64,000 bases of DNA, from assembly GCA_044226525.1 (NCBI GenBank), contig JBGAGV010000005.1, positions 1 to 64,000 of the forward strand. The letters are read 5' to 3'. The notes below the pieces were generated by a model. It did no database searches and was not told where the DNA came from. It saw only the letters and a list, made by a program, of their open reading frames with translations. The position numbers and the translations under genes were made by a program. Of this stretch, positions 45,180-53,452 are shown one piece after another. Source of the stretch: VFJQ01 sp044226525 (lineage in GTDB: Bacteria; Verrucomicrobiota; Verrucomicrobiia; Chthoniobacterales; Chthoniobacteraceae). Position 1 is the stretch's first letter; each line of letters starts with the position of its first letter.

Positions 45180-45287
45180 TCAACGACAGAACAGCTGCCA
45201 GAACATGACGCCAAAGGCCGCAATCAACAACGGAGGCAGCAGCAGGCCGGTCACGGTCATCACAATGTCATTGGTTTTGCGCAGCAT
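45180..45287 (-). CDS. 35-residue single-helix membrane peptide
   Basis: A short gene reads MLRKTNDIVMTVTGLLLPPL and ends LIAAFGVMFWQLFCR. A strong GGAGGTCGAT lies directly ahead of the ATG at 45287. The length (35), ML start and Arg end are shared with peptides at 51070 and 51240. It could be a small regulatory membrane peptide, a holin-like or a type I toxin-like peptide; none is proven. Confidence 0.5.
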   Translation of the reverse strand: MLRKTNDIVMTVTGLLLPPLLIAAFGVMFWQLFCR

Positions 45288-45640
45288 ATCGACCTCCGGA
45301 ACCAGCATAGGAGTGACCTGCATCGTTGTCAACCGAGCGGGAATGGGAAGGTCCAGTCTCGCATCAACCGGCGACGCAGGCAACTCATCGGCCTGTTTGG
45401 GTCCGCGAACGGCAAGGGCCACCCGACCGGATGGCCCGGAGAACCCGCCATGCCGTTCATTGTGCTGCTCCCTGCCTGCGCGTGACCGTCGTCCATCTCT
45501 TTCGCATCCCAAGGAAGCCCAGCCCCTCAACGGATCGTCCGCCACCCATGGCGTGTCGACCCCACCCTGCCTCTGAATCCGGCGAAGCCCTGCGTTGGGG
45601 TTGTGTCGCTCGGGTGCACCTGCGATCACTGGCGGGTGGT
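45288..45640. other. Gene-free stretch
   Basis: Open frames here are shadows without start signals or recognisable content. I see no repeats or terminators apart from the leader of the small peptide gene at its left edge. Confidence 0.5.
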
Positions 45641-46069
45641 TCAGCCTTCGACGAATGGATTGCGGATCGTCAAAGCGCCAAACTGCCGACCCGTCTGCAG
45701 ATCCTCAGACCACAGGACAGTGCATCCCAATTCCAGGGCGCTGTTGACGATCATGGCATCCCAGAAGCTGAGCTTGTGCTGGGTCTGCAGCGCGACGACT
45801 CGTCGCAAATCAGACACATCCGGACGGTGCAACGCCCAGGCGCCGAGGGGTTCGACCCGTTCCAGCGCATCCTGCGGGGATAGCGGGCGACGCACCTTGC
45901 GGGAGAGCACGTTCTGGAGCTCGTGGAGGACCTGCAGACTCGTCGCCCCGACCTGGTCGGTCCAGAGTCGCGTGATCAGGGTCAGGGCTTGCGTCCGTTT
46001 GGCACCGGCCTCCAGGTCGGCGGCATACACGTGGATGTTGGTGTCGACGAACTCGAGCTCATCGGCCAT
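45641..46069 (-). CDS. PIN-domain toxin (VapC-like)
   Basis: This 142-residue PIN nuclease has the acidic residues expected: Asp in FVDTNIHVY, Glu in VLHELQNVL, Asp in FWDAMIVNSA and Asp in WSEDLQ. Such toxins cut tRNA or other RNA. It overlaps the antitoxin gene by 11 bases, so the two are translated together. I chose the ATG at 46069. Confidence 0.85.
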   Translation of the reverse strand: MADELEFVDTNIHVYAADLEAGAKRTQALTLITRLWTDQVGATSLQVLHELQNVLSRKVRRPLSPQDALERVEPLGAWALHRPDVSDLRRVVALQTQHKLSFWDAMIVNSALELGCTVLWSEDLQTGRQFGALTIRNPFVEG

Positions 46070-46301
46070 GGAGGTCCTCGCGTGTCCACGTCGCCTTGCC
46101 CTGGGTGCCCAGCTTGGCGCCGGTCTCCAGAAGCGCCTGGTGCCTGGCACGCGCCGCCTGATAGCGCTCTTCGGCTTCCACCCGTTCGGTGAGGGCCTCA
46201 ACCATCAAGCTCGAGAGCGACTTGCGCTCCTTGGCCGCCACCGCTTTCGCCCGCTGCAAGAGTCGCTTGGGGAGCGCCAGGGTTACGTTGGAAGTCAGCA
46301 T
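46059..46301 (-). CDS. Antitoxin of the PIN toxin (ribbon-helix-helix-like)
   Basis: This 80-residue protein has an N-terminal strand-helix-helix (NVTLALPKRLLQRAKAVAAK; SLSSLMVEALTERV) typical of ribbon-helix-helix antitoxins and a helical C-terminal tail that would wrap the toxin. The start at 46301 has AAAGGTG upstream. It probably represses its own promoter and stabilises the element. Confidence 0.75.
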   Translation of the reverse strand: MLTSNVTLALPKRLLQRAKAVAAKERKSLSSLMVEALTERVEAEERYQAARARHQALLETGAKLGTQGKATWTREDLHGR

Positions 46302-46438
46302 CACTGCACCTTTCACGAAAACTCGTGAAGATCATATGGCGGCCCGGGAGCGCTGTCAAGCGGCTGCCTGAGCGCTGCAGGTGGCGATGGCAGCTTCCTC
46401 AGAAAGCGCGTCGTCTCATCTGCGCTCGGCCAACGAAG

Positions 46439-46463
46439 AGACCACCCGGCCGGGTGGTCTTTT
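46439..46463. terminator. Terminator hairpin
   Basis: AGACCACCCGG (46439-46449) pairs with CCGGGTGGTCT (46450-46460) and is followed by TTTTG. It matches the terminator at 44751-44780 in stem sequence (GACC.CCC), so the hairpin was duplicated with the small membrane gene next to it. Confidence 0.7.
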
Positions 46464-46497
46464 GTTTCTTCATCGCTCGTGTCTGCGGTGCGCCCGT

Positions 46498-46653
46498 CTA
46501 CCCCATCGCGTATCTCAAAGCGGAGAAACCGGCCATCAGCACGGTCCAGATGCCGAACGCCAGAGCCGCTTCCGGAGTGAGGGGTTTGCGACCCAGCGCC
46601 CACGCCGCGGCATCCGCCAGGTGATTGAAGTAATCCGAAAGGAAGTCAGCCAT
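46498..46653 (-). CDS. Small membrane protein, 51 residues (copy 2)
   Basis: Paralogue of the 60-residue gene at 44787-44969: MADFLSDYFNHLADAAAWAL, then GRKPLTPEAALAFGIWTV and LMAGFSALRYAMG with a stop 9 codons earlier. One helix is predicted. The start is at 46653 (minus strand). The copies lie 1.6 kb apart with the toxin-antitoxin pair between them. Function is unknown. Confidence 0.65.
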   Translation of the reverse strand: MADFLSDYFNHLADAAAWALGRKPLTPEAALAFGIWTVLMAGFSALRYAMG

Positions 46654-46710
46654 GTCTCCACCCTAAACCCACTCGCACCACAAGTCAACACCGCCCCACC
46701 TCATTCGCCA

Positions 46711-46736
46711 CCGCCCGCCTCCGCGCGGGCGGTTTT
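46711..46736 (+). terminator. Hairpin with T-run just upstream of a ribosome-binding site
   Basis: CCGCCCGC (46711-46718) pairs with GCGGGCGG (46725-46732), followed by TTTT. The next gene starts at 46754 with GGAGGTCCAC, so the hairpin lies between an upstream promoter and its first codons. Confidence 0.7.
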
Positions 46737-46753
46737 CGTTTCCGGAGGTCCAC

Positions 46754-47122
46754 ATGAACAAGAACGATGACTTCAACCGCCGTGTCGACCGCCTCAACCA
46801 CGATCAGTGGGCAGCCGTGCTGAAAATCGCCAGCTGGCTCCGCCGCCATCCGCGCGTCTTCGTGTACATCGTCCTCGGCCCAGCGGGCCAGTGGGTCCTC
46901 TGGCCCATGATCCAGGGCGCCCATCTTCAACTCAGCCGGGAAATGATGAGCGTTTTCGAGTTCGCCTCGAACCTGGGCATCCCCTTCGTGCTCGAGCTCC
47001 TGCGCGGATTGCTGCGCCCCTATGCGGATCGCCGCGGCAATCTGCGCGGCGGCCTCAACCTCGGTCACACCGGCGTCACGCCCGAAGAAGCGGACGAAGA
47101 CAACCGCCGCTGGGGCGGATGA
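46754..47122 (+). CDS. Two-helix membrane protein, unknown
   Basis: This 122-residue protein starts at the ATG at 46754 behind GGAGGTCCAC. It has a basic N-terminus, a hydrophobic segment (about 36-56, FVYIVLGPAGQWVLWPMI), an amphipathic helix and a charged tail. GNLRGGLN and related GNLRGGIA occur here and in the next protein, suggesting a shared sub-motif. It heads the plus-strand replication module. Confidence 0.55.
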   Translation: MNKNDDFNRRVDRLNHDQWAAVLKIASWLRRHPRVFVYIVLGPAGQWVLWPMIQGAHLQLSREMMSVFEFASNLGIPFVLELLRGLLRPYADRRGNLRGGLNLGHTGVTPEEADEDNRRWGG

Positions 47123-47133
47123 AAGGAGCCTCC

Positions 47134-47457
47134 ATGCAACTCCATGAGCTTGCGATCCGTCTGGCTCGCCATCGGGGGATCGTGCTCTCGGCAGCGCACA
47201 CCTGCACCGGCTGGCGACTCACCGCGCTGCGCCCCAGCCTGCCGCGCGCCGAGCGCATCGCGCTGAGTGATCTCGGCGCGCACCTGGGCCTGGCCGGGGC
47301 CGTCGCGGCACTCGTGGCCGCGGCCCGCCCGTGGGCCACCAAGACCGGAAACCTTCGCGGGGGAATCGCCGAAGACGCCTCGGTGGATTGGGCTGCGCTC
47401 GACGCCCAGAACCGCGCCGGCGAGACCGTCGAATCGCTCAAGGCGGGTGCGCCATGA
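47134..47457 (+). CDS. Hypothetical protein, 107 residues
   Basis: This 107-residue protein is mainly alpha-helical. The tail (KTGNLRGGIAEDASVDWAAL) shares GNLRGG with the preceding protein. AAAGGAGCCTCC precedes the ATG at 47134, and the stop overlaps the helicase start by ATGA. Function is unknown; coupling suggests a partner of the helicase. Confidence 0.55.
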   Translation: MQLHELAIRLARHRGIVLSAAHTCTGWRLTALRPSLPRAERIALSDLGAHLGLAGAVAALVAAARPWATKTGNLRGGIAEDASVDWAALDAQNRAGETVESLKAGAP

Positions 47458-49409
47458 GCGCCCTGCCCCTGGATAGCGCGCAGGCCGCGGCCGTGCGCCA
47501 CAACGCTGGACCCGCGTTCCTCATGGCCGGCCCGGGCACCGGCAAGACGCGCACGCTGGTGGAGCGCGCCCGGTATCTGGCCGAGACCGGCACGATCTGG
47601 ATCCACGACTGCCTCTTCCTCACCTTCTCGCGCAAGGCCGCGGCCGAGATCCGTCAGCGCCTCGGTGAAACCCTCGAAGAGGGCGCCGATCGGGCCGATC
47701 GGGCCGATCGGTTGCCGATCCGCACGTTTCATGGCCTGTGCTGGCACATCCTGCGCCGGCATGCGGCCGGCCACACCGATCGGCCGCCGCGCCTCTACCT
47801 CCCGGGTATGGCCCGGTCGATCCTGACGCGCGCGATGGCCGAGGTCGCGGCCGGGGACCGGGCCGGTCACCCAGCTGCGGATCGACGCGGCGGTCAGACC
47901 GAAAGCCCATGGGGCGCGGCCGAACTCTGGGATCTGATCGCGCCGGCGCGCGAGGCCGGCCTCTCGCCCGAGGCCTTCGCACAGAGTGAGAGCGCCGGCG
48001 AGCGCTTCGTGGCCGACGTCTATGCCCGCTATGTCGCGCTGCTGGAAGCCGATCACGCCTATGACTTCCCGGGCCTGCTGGCCAGCACACTGGCGCTACT
48101 CGAAACCGAACCCGGACTGCTGGCGCGCCTGCAGGCCCAGCACAGCGTCATCCTGGTGGACGAGGGCCAGGACACCTCGCTGCCGCAGTGGCGGCTGGTG
48201 CGGCTGCTCGCCGGGCTTAAGCGCCAGGTGATGGTGGTGGCAGCGCCGGCTCAGGAGATCTACAGCTGGCGCGGCACCGACTGGCGCGCGCTCGAGGCCG
48301 AGGTGCTCGCGGTCTGGCCCGAGACGAGCACGCTCGCGCTCGATCAAAACTATCGCTCGAGCGCCCAGATCCTGCGCTGCGCGACCGCGCTCCTGGACGG
48401 CAAGCGCTATCCCGATCTGCATGTTCGCGCCGCGCGCGAACAGGGCGCGCCGGTCTCGGTCGTGCGCCTGACCAGCGACACGGAGGAGGCGCCCTGGGTC
48501 GTGGCCCAGATCCAGAGTTGGCTGCGTGAGGGTCGACCGGCGCGCGAGATCGCGGTCCTCGCGCGTACCGGCCGACAGCTGGCGCCGATCGCTCAGGCGC
48601 TTGAGCTCGCCGGCGTGCCGCGCGATCTGGTCGGGCGACACGGCCTGCTCGAACAGGCCGAGGTGCGCCACGTCCTGGCCTATCTGGCCCTCGCGACTCT
48701 GGAGGAGAAGGCCGCGGCCCGGCACATCGGGACGGTGCTCAACGTCCCACCGCGCGGCATCGGCCAGGTGGCCCAGCAGACACTGCGCGGTGAGGATTCC
48801 GGGCCTTTCACCTGGGTGCAGCTGCGTCGCGCCGCCGCCGGCGAGATCGCGATCCTCAAGCCCGCCGCGCGCGAGGGCGTGCGCACGTTCCTCGAGCAGG
48901 TCGCGGCCCTAGGCGCGCACGCCGCAGAGGCGCCGGCGACCCTGATCGACCTCACGCTGCAGCTCACGGGCTACTACCGCTGGCTCTCGGGCCAGGACGA
49001 GGACGCCGGCGTCCTGGCGAATCTGGACGTGCTCCGCGAGCAGGCGACGGGGCACGAGACCGTGCGCGGCTTTCTCGACTCGATCGATCGTCGCCTCCTT
49101 GCCCAGGATCAGGCGCTGCCCGGTGACGGCGTGCAACTGGCGACCTTTCACGCGGCCAAGGGCCTCGAGTTCGACGCCGTGCTCGTGATCGGCTGCGAAG
49201 AAGGCCTGGTCCCACACGCCCGCGCCGTCTCTGAGGCCGAGCTGGAGGCCGAGCGGCGCAGCTTCTACGTCGCGCTCACCCGGGCCCGGGATCACGAGGT
49301 CCTGCTCTCGTGCGCGGAGCGCGGCGGACGGCGCACGCCGCCCAGCCGCTTTCTGCGCGATCTGCCACCGGATGCGATCCACACCGAAAGGCGGGCCACC
49401 TATGGCTGA
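47454..49409 (+). CDS. UvrD/PcrA-type SF1A helicase
   Basis: This 651-residue DNA helicase has Walker A GPGTGKT (26-32), motif Ia FSRKAAAEIRQRL, motif II VDEGQD (Asp236, Glu237), motif IV NYRSSAQIL, motif V FHAAKGLEFDAVLV and motif VI FYVALTRARD. UvrD-type enzymes unwind DNA 3'-5' in repair, conjugation-linked or plasmid replication. It overlaps both neighbours, and the primase follows at once, which favours a role in replicating the element. Confidence 0.9.
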   Translation: MSALPLDSAQAAAVRHNAGPAFLMAGPGTGKTRTLVERARYLAETGTIWIHDCLFLTFSRKAAAEIRQRLGETLEEGADRADRADRLPIRTFHGLCWHILRRHAAGHTDRPPRLYLPGMARSILTRAMAEVAAGDRAGHPAADRRGGQTESPWGAAELWDLIAPAREAGLSPEAFAQSESAGERFVADVYARYVALLEADHAYDFPGLLASTLALLETEPGLLARLQAQHSVILVDEGQDTSLPQWRLVRLLAGLKRQVMVVAAPAQEIYSWRGTDWRALEAEVLAVWPETSTLALDQNYRSSAQILRCATALLDGKRYPDLHVRAAREQGAPVSVVRLTSDTEEAPWVVAQIQSWLREGRPAREIAVLARTGRQLAPIAQALELAGVPRDLVGRHGLLEQAEVRHVLAYLALATLEEKAAARHIGTVLNVPPRGIGQVAQQTLRGEDSGPFTWVQLRRAAAGEIAILKPAAREGVRTFLEQVAALGAHAAEAPATLIDLTLQLTGYYRWLSGQDEDAGVLANLDVLREQATGHETVRGFLDSIDRRLLAQDQALPGDGVQLATFHAAKGLEFDAVLVIGCEEGLVPHARAVSEAELEAERRSFYVALTRARDHEVLLSCAERGGRRTPPSRFLRDLPPDAIHTERRATYG

Positions 49410-50535
49410 CCTCGACCTCGTCGCGCTGGCGCCGCGGTATGGCATCGTCCTGCAACGGCGCGGCGCCCACTATGTGACGTGCTGTCCCTTTCACGCCGAG
49501 AAGACGCCGAGCTTCAAGATCCGGGTCGATCGTCCGACGCGCTGGCGTTGCTATGGCGCCTGCGCGACCGATGGCGACGGGATCGATCTGGTCGGGAGGC
49601 TGCGCTTCGGCGCCGCCTGGAACGCGCGCGATCGCGATCAGTTCCGCGCCGTGCGGGACGAGCTGGCCGCGGACCTCGGACCCCTGGACCGCACGCGAGC
49701 GCCGCGCCCCACCCTGCCGCAGCCGACCCGCGCAGCACCGCTGAAGGAGGCCGCGCCGCTGTCGGCTCAAGCACTCCATGTGCTGGACAAGGCCCTCGGC
49801 CTTTATGAGACCGAACTCTGGGGCCTCGGCGGCGGACGCGCGACGCCGCTGCGCTATCTGCGTACCCGAGGCTTCACCGACGAAACGCTCCGCCGCCATC
49901 GCGTCGGCTATTGCAGCGGCACGCAGCTCCTGACCACGCTCGAGTCGATCGGTTTCCCGGTGGAGGTCGCACGCGCCCTCGAGCTCCTCCATCCGCGCCA
50001 TGAGGGGGCGCGCGATCAAAGCGAGCGCGATCTGGTCGAGCACCTGCGCGGCCGGATCGTGATCGCGGACCTCGACGCACGCGGGCGGGCCCGTTACCTC
50101 ACCGGCCGCAAATGGGCGCCGTGGCTCGGGCGGGCGAGCAAGTATCTGTGCCAGAAGGCGATCGCGCCGCCGCTGTATGGCTTGGCCCAACTCCCAACGG
50201 ACGGCTCGCCCGTGCTCGTCACCGAGTCGCTGGCCGACTGGCTGACGCTCCGCCAGTGGGGCTACGCCGCGCTGGGCACCAGCGGCACCGGCCTGTCTCA
50301 CGAGAACGCCCGCGCGTTGCGCGGCCTCGGCCGCCCGCTCGTCTATGTCGTGCAGAACGACGACCCCGGACGCGCGGCCGGCGAACGCTGGCAGAAGGCC
50401 GTGGGCCGCGGCCGCGTGCTGCCGACACCCAGCCCTTACAAAGATCTCAACGAGGTGCTCGTGGCCGGCCGGGAGGAAGGGTTCCGAGAGGCGTGGACAG
50501 CCCTGCTGAGAAAGGAGTCTATCCCGCCCGCATGA
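49402..50535 (+). CDS. CHC2 zinc-finger DNA primase-like protein
   Basis: This 377-residue protein has an N-terminal zinc finger with Cys28-Pro-Phe-His31 and Cys50 and Cys54 (YGACATDGDGIDLV, one residue longer than usual CxxC spacing). A Toprim-like domain toward the end has a conserved Glu in VLVTESLADWLTL and the acidic pair in NDDPGRAAGERW. Primases synthesise RNA starters for DNA replication. It overlaps the helicase by 8 bases. It lacks a separate helicase-binding C-domain. Confidence 0.85.
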   Translation: MADLDLVALAPRYGIVLQRRGAHYVTCCPFHAEKTPSFKIRVDRPTRWRCYGACATDGDGIDLVGRLRFGAAWNARDRDQFRAVRDELAADLGPLDRTRAPRPTLPQPTRAAPLKEAAPLSAQALHVLDKALGLYETELWGLGGGRATPLRYLRTRGFTDETLRRHRVGYCSGTQLLTTLESIGFPVEVARALELLHPRHEGARDQSERDLVEHLRGRIVIADLDARGRARYLTGRKWAPWLGRASKYLCQKAIAPPLYGLAQLPTDGSPVLVTESLADWLTLRQWGYAALGTSGTGLSHENARALRGLGRPLVYVVQNDDPGRAAGERWQKAVGRGRVLPTPSPYKDLNEVLVAGREEGFREAWTALLRKESIPPA

Positions 50536-50597
50536 CGACCGCGCGAATGCGACAACGACTCATAGGCCCGCGGCGCATGCGCCGGGGCGCCACAAGT

Positions 50598-50629
50598 GAA
50601 ACGCCTCAGGCCATGGCCTGAGGCGTTTC
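50598..50629. terminator. 32-base perfect palindrome before next gene
   Basis: GAAACGCCTCAGGCC and its complement form a perfect palindrome centred on ATGG at 50598-50629. AAAAAGGAGAGCAC and the start of the small membrane gene follow within 25 bases. A T-run is weak, so it could act as a terminator, processing site or protein-binding palindrome. Confidence 0.6.
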
Positions 50630-50653
50630 GATTGGGTTGAAAAAGGAGAGCAC

Positions 50654-51073
50654 ATGAAAACCGTACGAAACGTCTTGATGGGATTCTTCATGTTCTTGAT
50701 CGTGGGAGGCGTCGCCTACTCCCTGCTATCCGCCGCCCGAGCGGTCTGCTGCGAGGTCGACCTCGATGCGCTGCGCGCACAACTGACCACATCCGCGGGT
50801 CTCAACATCAGCATCAGCGCCTTGTTGACACGGTTGAAATTCAGGGCGGTCGGCTGGCGCTGGATCCTGGTGTCCTTTGTTCTAGCGGCCATCGCCTCGG
50901 CCATTTGGACGGTCGCCTACTGGCTGGCTCGCGCCGCTGGATTATCCAGCGCCGAGGCCACGCTGGTGGGCTACCTGACCAGCGTCGGCACCCTCGGAAG
51001 CACGGCGCTCGTCAAATGGGAAGACCCACAGGACGACGTGCGCCCCACGCCGAAGCGCAAGCGGCGGCGCTAA
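50654..51073 (+). CDS. Small membrane protein, unknown
   Basis: This 139-residue protein begins with MKTVRNVLMGFFMFLIVGGV, very like the N-termini of the two 35-residue peptides encoded on the other strand immediately downstream. It has two more helices (about 68-92 and 97-118) and a basic tail PKRKRRR. Its stop overlaps the end of the convergent peptide gene by four bases. Function is unknown. Confidence 0.6.
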   Translation: MKTVRNVLMGFFMFLIVGGVAYSLLSAARAVCCEVDLDALRAQLTTSAGLNISISALLTRLKFRAVGWRWILVSFVLAAIASAIWTVAYWLARAAGLSSAEATLVGYLTSVGTLGSTALVKWEDPQDDVRPTPKRKRRR

Positions 51074-51177
51074 CGGATCAATGCGTGATACAGGTTGTAG
51101 ACCACCCCACCCAGGATCAAGGCCCAAAAGAACACATAAGCCGTCGTCCGGGCGATCTTGCCCACACTGTTCAACAT
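51070..51177 (-). CDS. 35-residue single-helix membrane peptide
   Basis: The peptide is MLNSVGKIARTTAYVFFWAL followed by ILGGVVYNLYHALIR. AAGGTGAGACCT lies ahead of the ATG at 51177. It resembles the peptide at 51240 (VFFW..GGV.Y.LY) and the first helix of the gene ending at 51073. It is too short for normal gene finders. Function is unknown. Confidence 0.55.
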   Translation of the reverse strand: MLNSVGKIARTTAYVFFWALILGGVVYNLYHALIR

Positions 51178-51239
51178 AGGTCTCACCTTACGCTGAGACA
51201 AACAACCGTCCATGCCCCCACCAAACGCAAGCGCCGCCG

Positions 51240-51347
51240 TTAGCGAGTCCACGACTGATAGAGCAGATATGCCACCCCGCCCACCATCAGAGTCCAGAAG
51301 AACACGTCTAGGACTTTCCGAACGACGAATCCCACGCGCGCCAGCAT
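51240..51347 (-). CDS. 35-residue single-helix membrane peptide
   Basis: The peptide is MLARVGFVVRKVLDVFFWTL followed by MVGGVAYLLYQSWTR. GGGAGGCTCT is ideally spaced ahead of the ATG at 51347. With the peptide at 51070 it shares length, ML start, DVFFW/YVFFW, GGVxYxLY and final Arg. The two genes are tandem on the minus strand. Confidence 0.6.
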   Translation of the reverse strand: MLARVGFVVRKVLDVFFWTLMVGGVAYLLYQSWTR

Positions 51348-51530
51348 AGAGCCTCCCGCCGGTTGACGCTCCTTCGGCGCTGTTCGCCAACCGGCTGCTG
51401 TCAAAAGCCTAGCACTGCCCTCCGCCCAAGTCAACGCACCTACAGGTTCTCACCGCTGTCAGGGTCTGATCGCGCGCCTCCGAAACGCAATGCGCGTGAT
51501 CAGACCCGGGCTGTATTGAAAGGAGCCACT

Positions 51531-52178
51531 GTGTCCCTCCACGTCCATGCCATCCGGCACCACCAGCACCAGGACGGCCCCGGCCCACGCAGCGTCGTGT
51601 GGGTCTCGGGCTGCTCGATTCACTGTCCAGGCTGCGTCAACTCGCACCTATGGGAACGCCATTCAGAGAACGCCACCACGGTCGATGCGGCCCTGGCCGC
51701 GCTTGAACCCGGTCGACTCGGCGGCGACGTCGGGGTCACGATCGTTGGCGGCGAGCCCTTCGAGCAGGACGACCTCGGCGCGCTGTGCGCCGCGATCGCG
51801 ACGCACTGGCCACGCGTGCCCAGCTTCCCGCGCCTGATCGTCTACTCCGGCTACACGCTCGCGCAGCTGCGCCAGAACCCGAACACGCTCACGGCGCTGG
51901 CCTACATCGACATCCTCGTCGACGGCCCCTTCATCGCCGCGTTCGCGTCACCCGATCTCGGCTATCGCGGTTCGAGCAACCAGCGCGTTTGGAACCTTGC
52001 GGCGGCTCGCGCCGGCGCGCCGCCCGTCTCCACACCCCGGTCGCTGGAGGACGACTGGGACCGTCCACGCATCACCGTGACACGAGACGGCGCACTGCTG
52101 CCCCCCACCCTGGCCCGCACGTTGGGCCTCCACACCGATCGCACCCGCCAGTGCGGTCAGGACGAAAGGAGTTCTTGA
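51531..52178 (+). CDS. Radical SAM protein, NrdG-like activase
   Basis: This 215-residue 4Fe-4S radical SAM protein has CSIHCPGC (C-x3-C-x2-C), VGGEPFEQD and the NrdG-type tail DLGYRGSSNQRVW. NrdG activates the anaerobic ribonucleotide reductase by making a glycyl radical, but no nrdD gene is present in the window, so the target may differ. The GTG start at 51531 has AAAGGAGCC upstream. The stop overlaps the next start as TGATG. Confidence 0.85.
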   Translation: MSLHVHAIRHHQHQDGPGPRSVVWVSGCSIHCPGCVNSHLWERHSENATTVDAALAALEPGRLGGDVGVTIVGGEPFEQDDLGALCAAIATHWPRVPSFPRLIVYSGYTLAQLRQNPNTLTALAYIDILVDGPFIAAFASPDLGYRGSSNQRVWNLAAARAGAPPVSTPRSLEDDWDRPRITVTRDGALLPPTLARTLGLHTDRTRQCGQDERSS

Positions 52179-53452
52179 TGACCCACGCTTCCGCCCCCGT
52201 CGCCGAACTGAGTCAGATCCGGTCGATCCTGTCCGAGCGACTCGCGGACGAATGGGCCGCCGTGCCGCCGCATCTGCAAGACGTGCAGGTGCTGCTGGCG
52301 CTCGGCAACATCCGCAGCGTGTCAGTCGCGGGCCTGCATCTCTTCGAGTGTCGGCCCTCCTGGGAACAGATCGGGATCGCCACTCACGGCGATCTGCCCC
52401 AGGTCCTGGCCGCGCCGCCGACCTGGCGCCTCGTGCACCCGCACGCGCTCAAGGCCTTCCGCACGCTCACCGGCAGCGCCCGCGCGCTCCTGCCCGACTA
52501 CGGTCCCTTCCTCAAGTGGCTCGGCGGGTACTACATCACCCACCGCGCCGAGCCCGCGCTTGAGCGCGCCTTCGCCGCGATCGCGCGCCAGTGGCGCGAC
52601 CACGTCGAGCAGCTCTGCTACGACCACGATCGGCTGCTGGACAACGCCGCCGCGCAGGCGCGCATGGCGGCGCGTGAGGCCTTCTTCAAGCTGCGCGCGT
52701 CGCACCACACCCAGGTCGATGAGCACACGTTCACGGACACGGTTGAGGCCTGGGCGCGCGGCCAGTTCCCGTCGCCCGAGCGCATCACGGCCGAGCTCAC
52801 GGTCTCGCTCGCGCACGCGCTGCCGGCCGGCGCGCATCCCAGCGAACGCATCGTCGCGGCAGTGCTCGGCGTGAAGGAGGAGATCGCTGCCCGCACGGCG
52901 CTGAACCAGACCCAGGCCGAGCAGGCCCGGCTCGAGCTCGAGCAGCTGCGCGCCATGCACGCGCGCCGCACGGAGGCGCTGGCCGCGACGGTTGAGCAGG
53001 AGATGGCCCCGATCACAGAAGCTATTCAGTTCGCGCGCGACCAGATCGGCGACGCCATTCACCGCACCCTGGCGCATCTCACCAGCGGCAAGCGCCTCTC
53101 GCCGCGCACGCTGCAGGCGCTGGAAAGCCAGCTCTCGGTCTGGCGCCTGATCCAGCAGGGCGAAGGCGCGGGCGTCCAGGAGCGCGTGGCCGAGGTTGAA
53201 GAACGCCTGCGGCAACTGAAGGACGGCGCCGGGCGCAGCCGACGGCCGAACCGGCAGCCGCTGACCCAGGCCCTCGAAGGCCTCGCGGACAGCCTCGGTC
53301 TGCAGGTCGCCCAGATCGCGGCCGAGGCGCGGGTCACGGACCAGATCCAGCTGGACTGGCTCGATGAGCCCGCTTCTCTGGACGACGAAGCCATCGCGCT
53401 CGTCTCCCCACTCCCTGGCTTGATCAACATCCTGGAGGACACCCATGCCTGA
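52178..53452 (+). CDS. Coiled-coil protein of unknown function
   Basis: This 424-residue protein is largely alpha-helical. A long heptad-like region (about 220-345: LNQTQAEQARLELEQLRAMH and EGAGVQERVAEVEERLRQLK) suggests a coiled coil. No catalytic motif is visible. It overlaps the radical SAM gene on one side and the AAA ATPase by 8 bases on the other, so it is probably a structural or adaptor part of that complex. Confidence 0.6.
   Translation: MTHASAPVAELSQIRSILSERLADEWAAVPPHLQDVQVLLALGNIRSVSVAGLHLFECRPSWEQIGIATHGDLPQVLAAPPTWRLVHPHALKAFRTLTGSARALLPDYGPFLKWLGGYYITHRAEPALERAFAAIARQWRDHVEQLCYDHDRLLDNAAAQARMAAREAFFKLRASHHTQVDEHTFTDTVEAWARGQFPSPERITAELTVSLAHALPAGAHPSERIVAAVLGVKEEIAARTALNQTQAEQARLELEQLRAMHARRTEALAATVEQEMAPITEAIQFARDQIGDAIHRTLAHLTSGKRLSPRTLQALESQLSVWRLIQQGEGAGVQERVAEVEERLRQLKDGAGRSRRPNRQPLTQALEGLADSLGLQVAQIAAEARVTDQIQLDWLDEPASLDDEAIALVSPLPGLINILEDTHA

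Noticed and set aside
45120..45210. 28-codon Arg-rich frame with GGGAGG upstream
   Set aside because: Composition is that of a shadow frame, it overlaps the end of the membrane peptide gene on the other strand, and nothing supports conservation.
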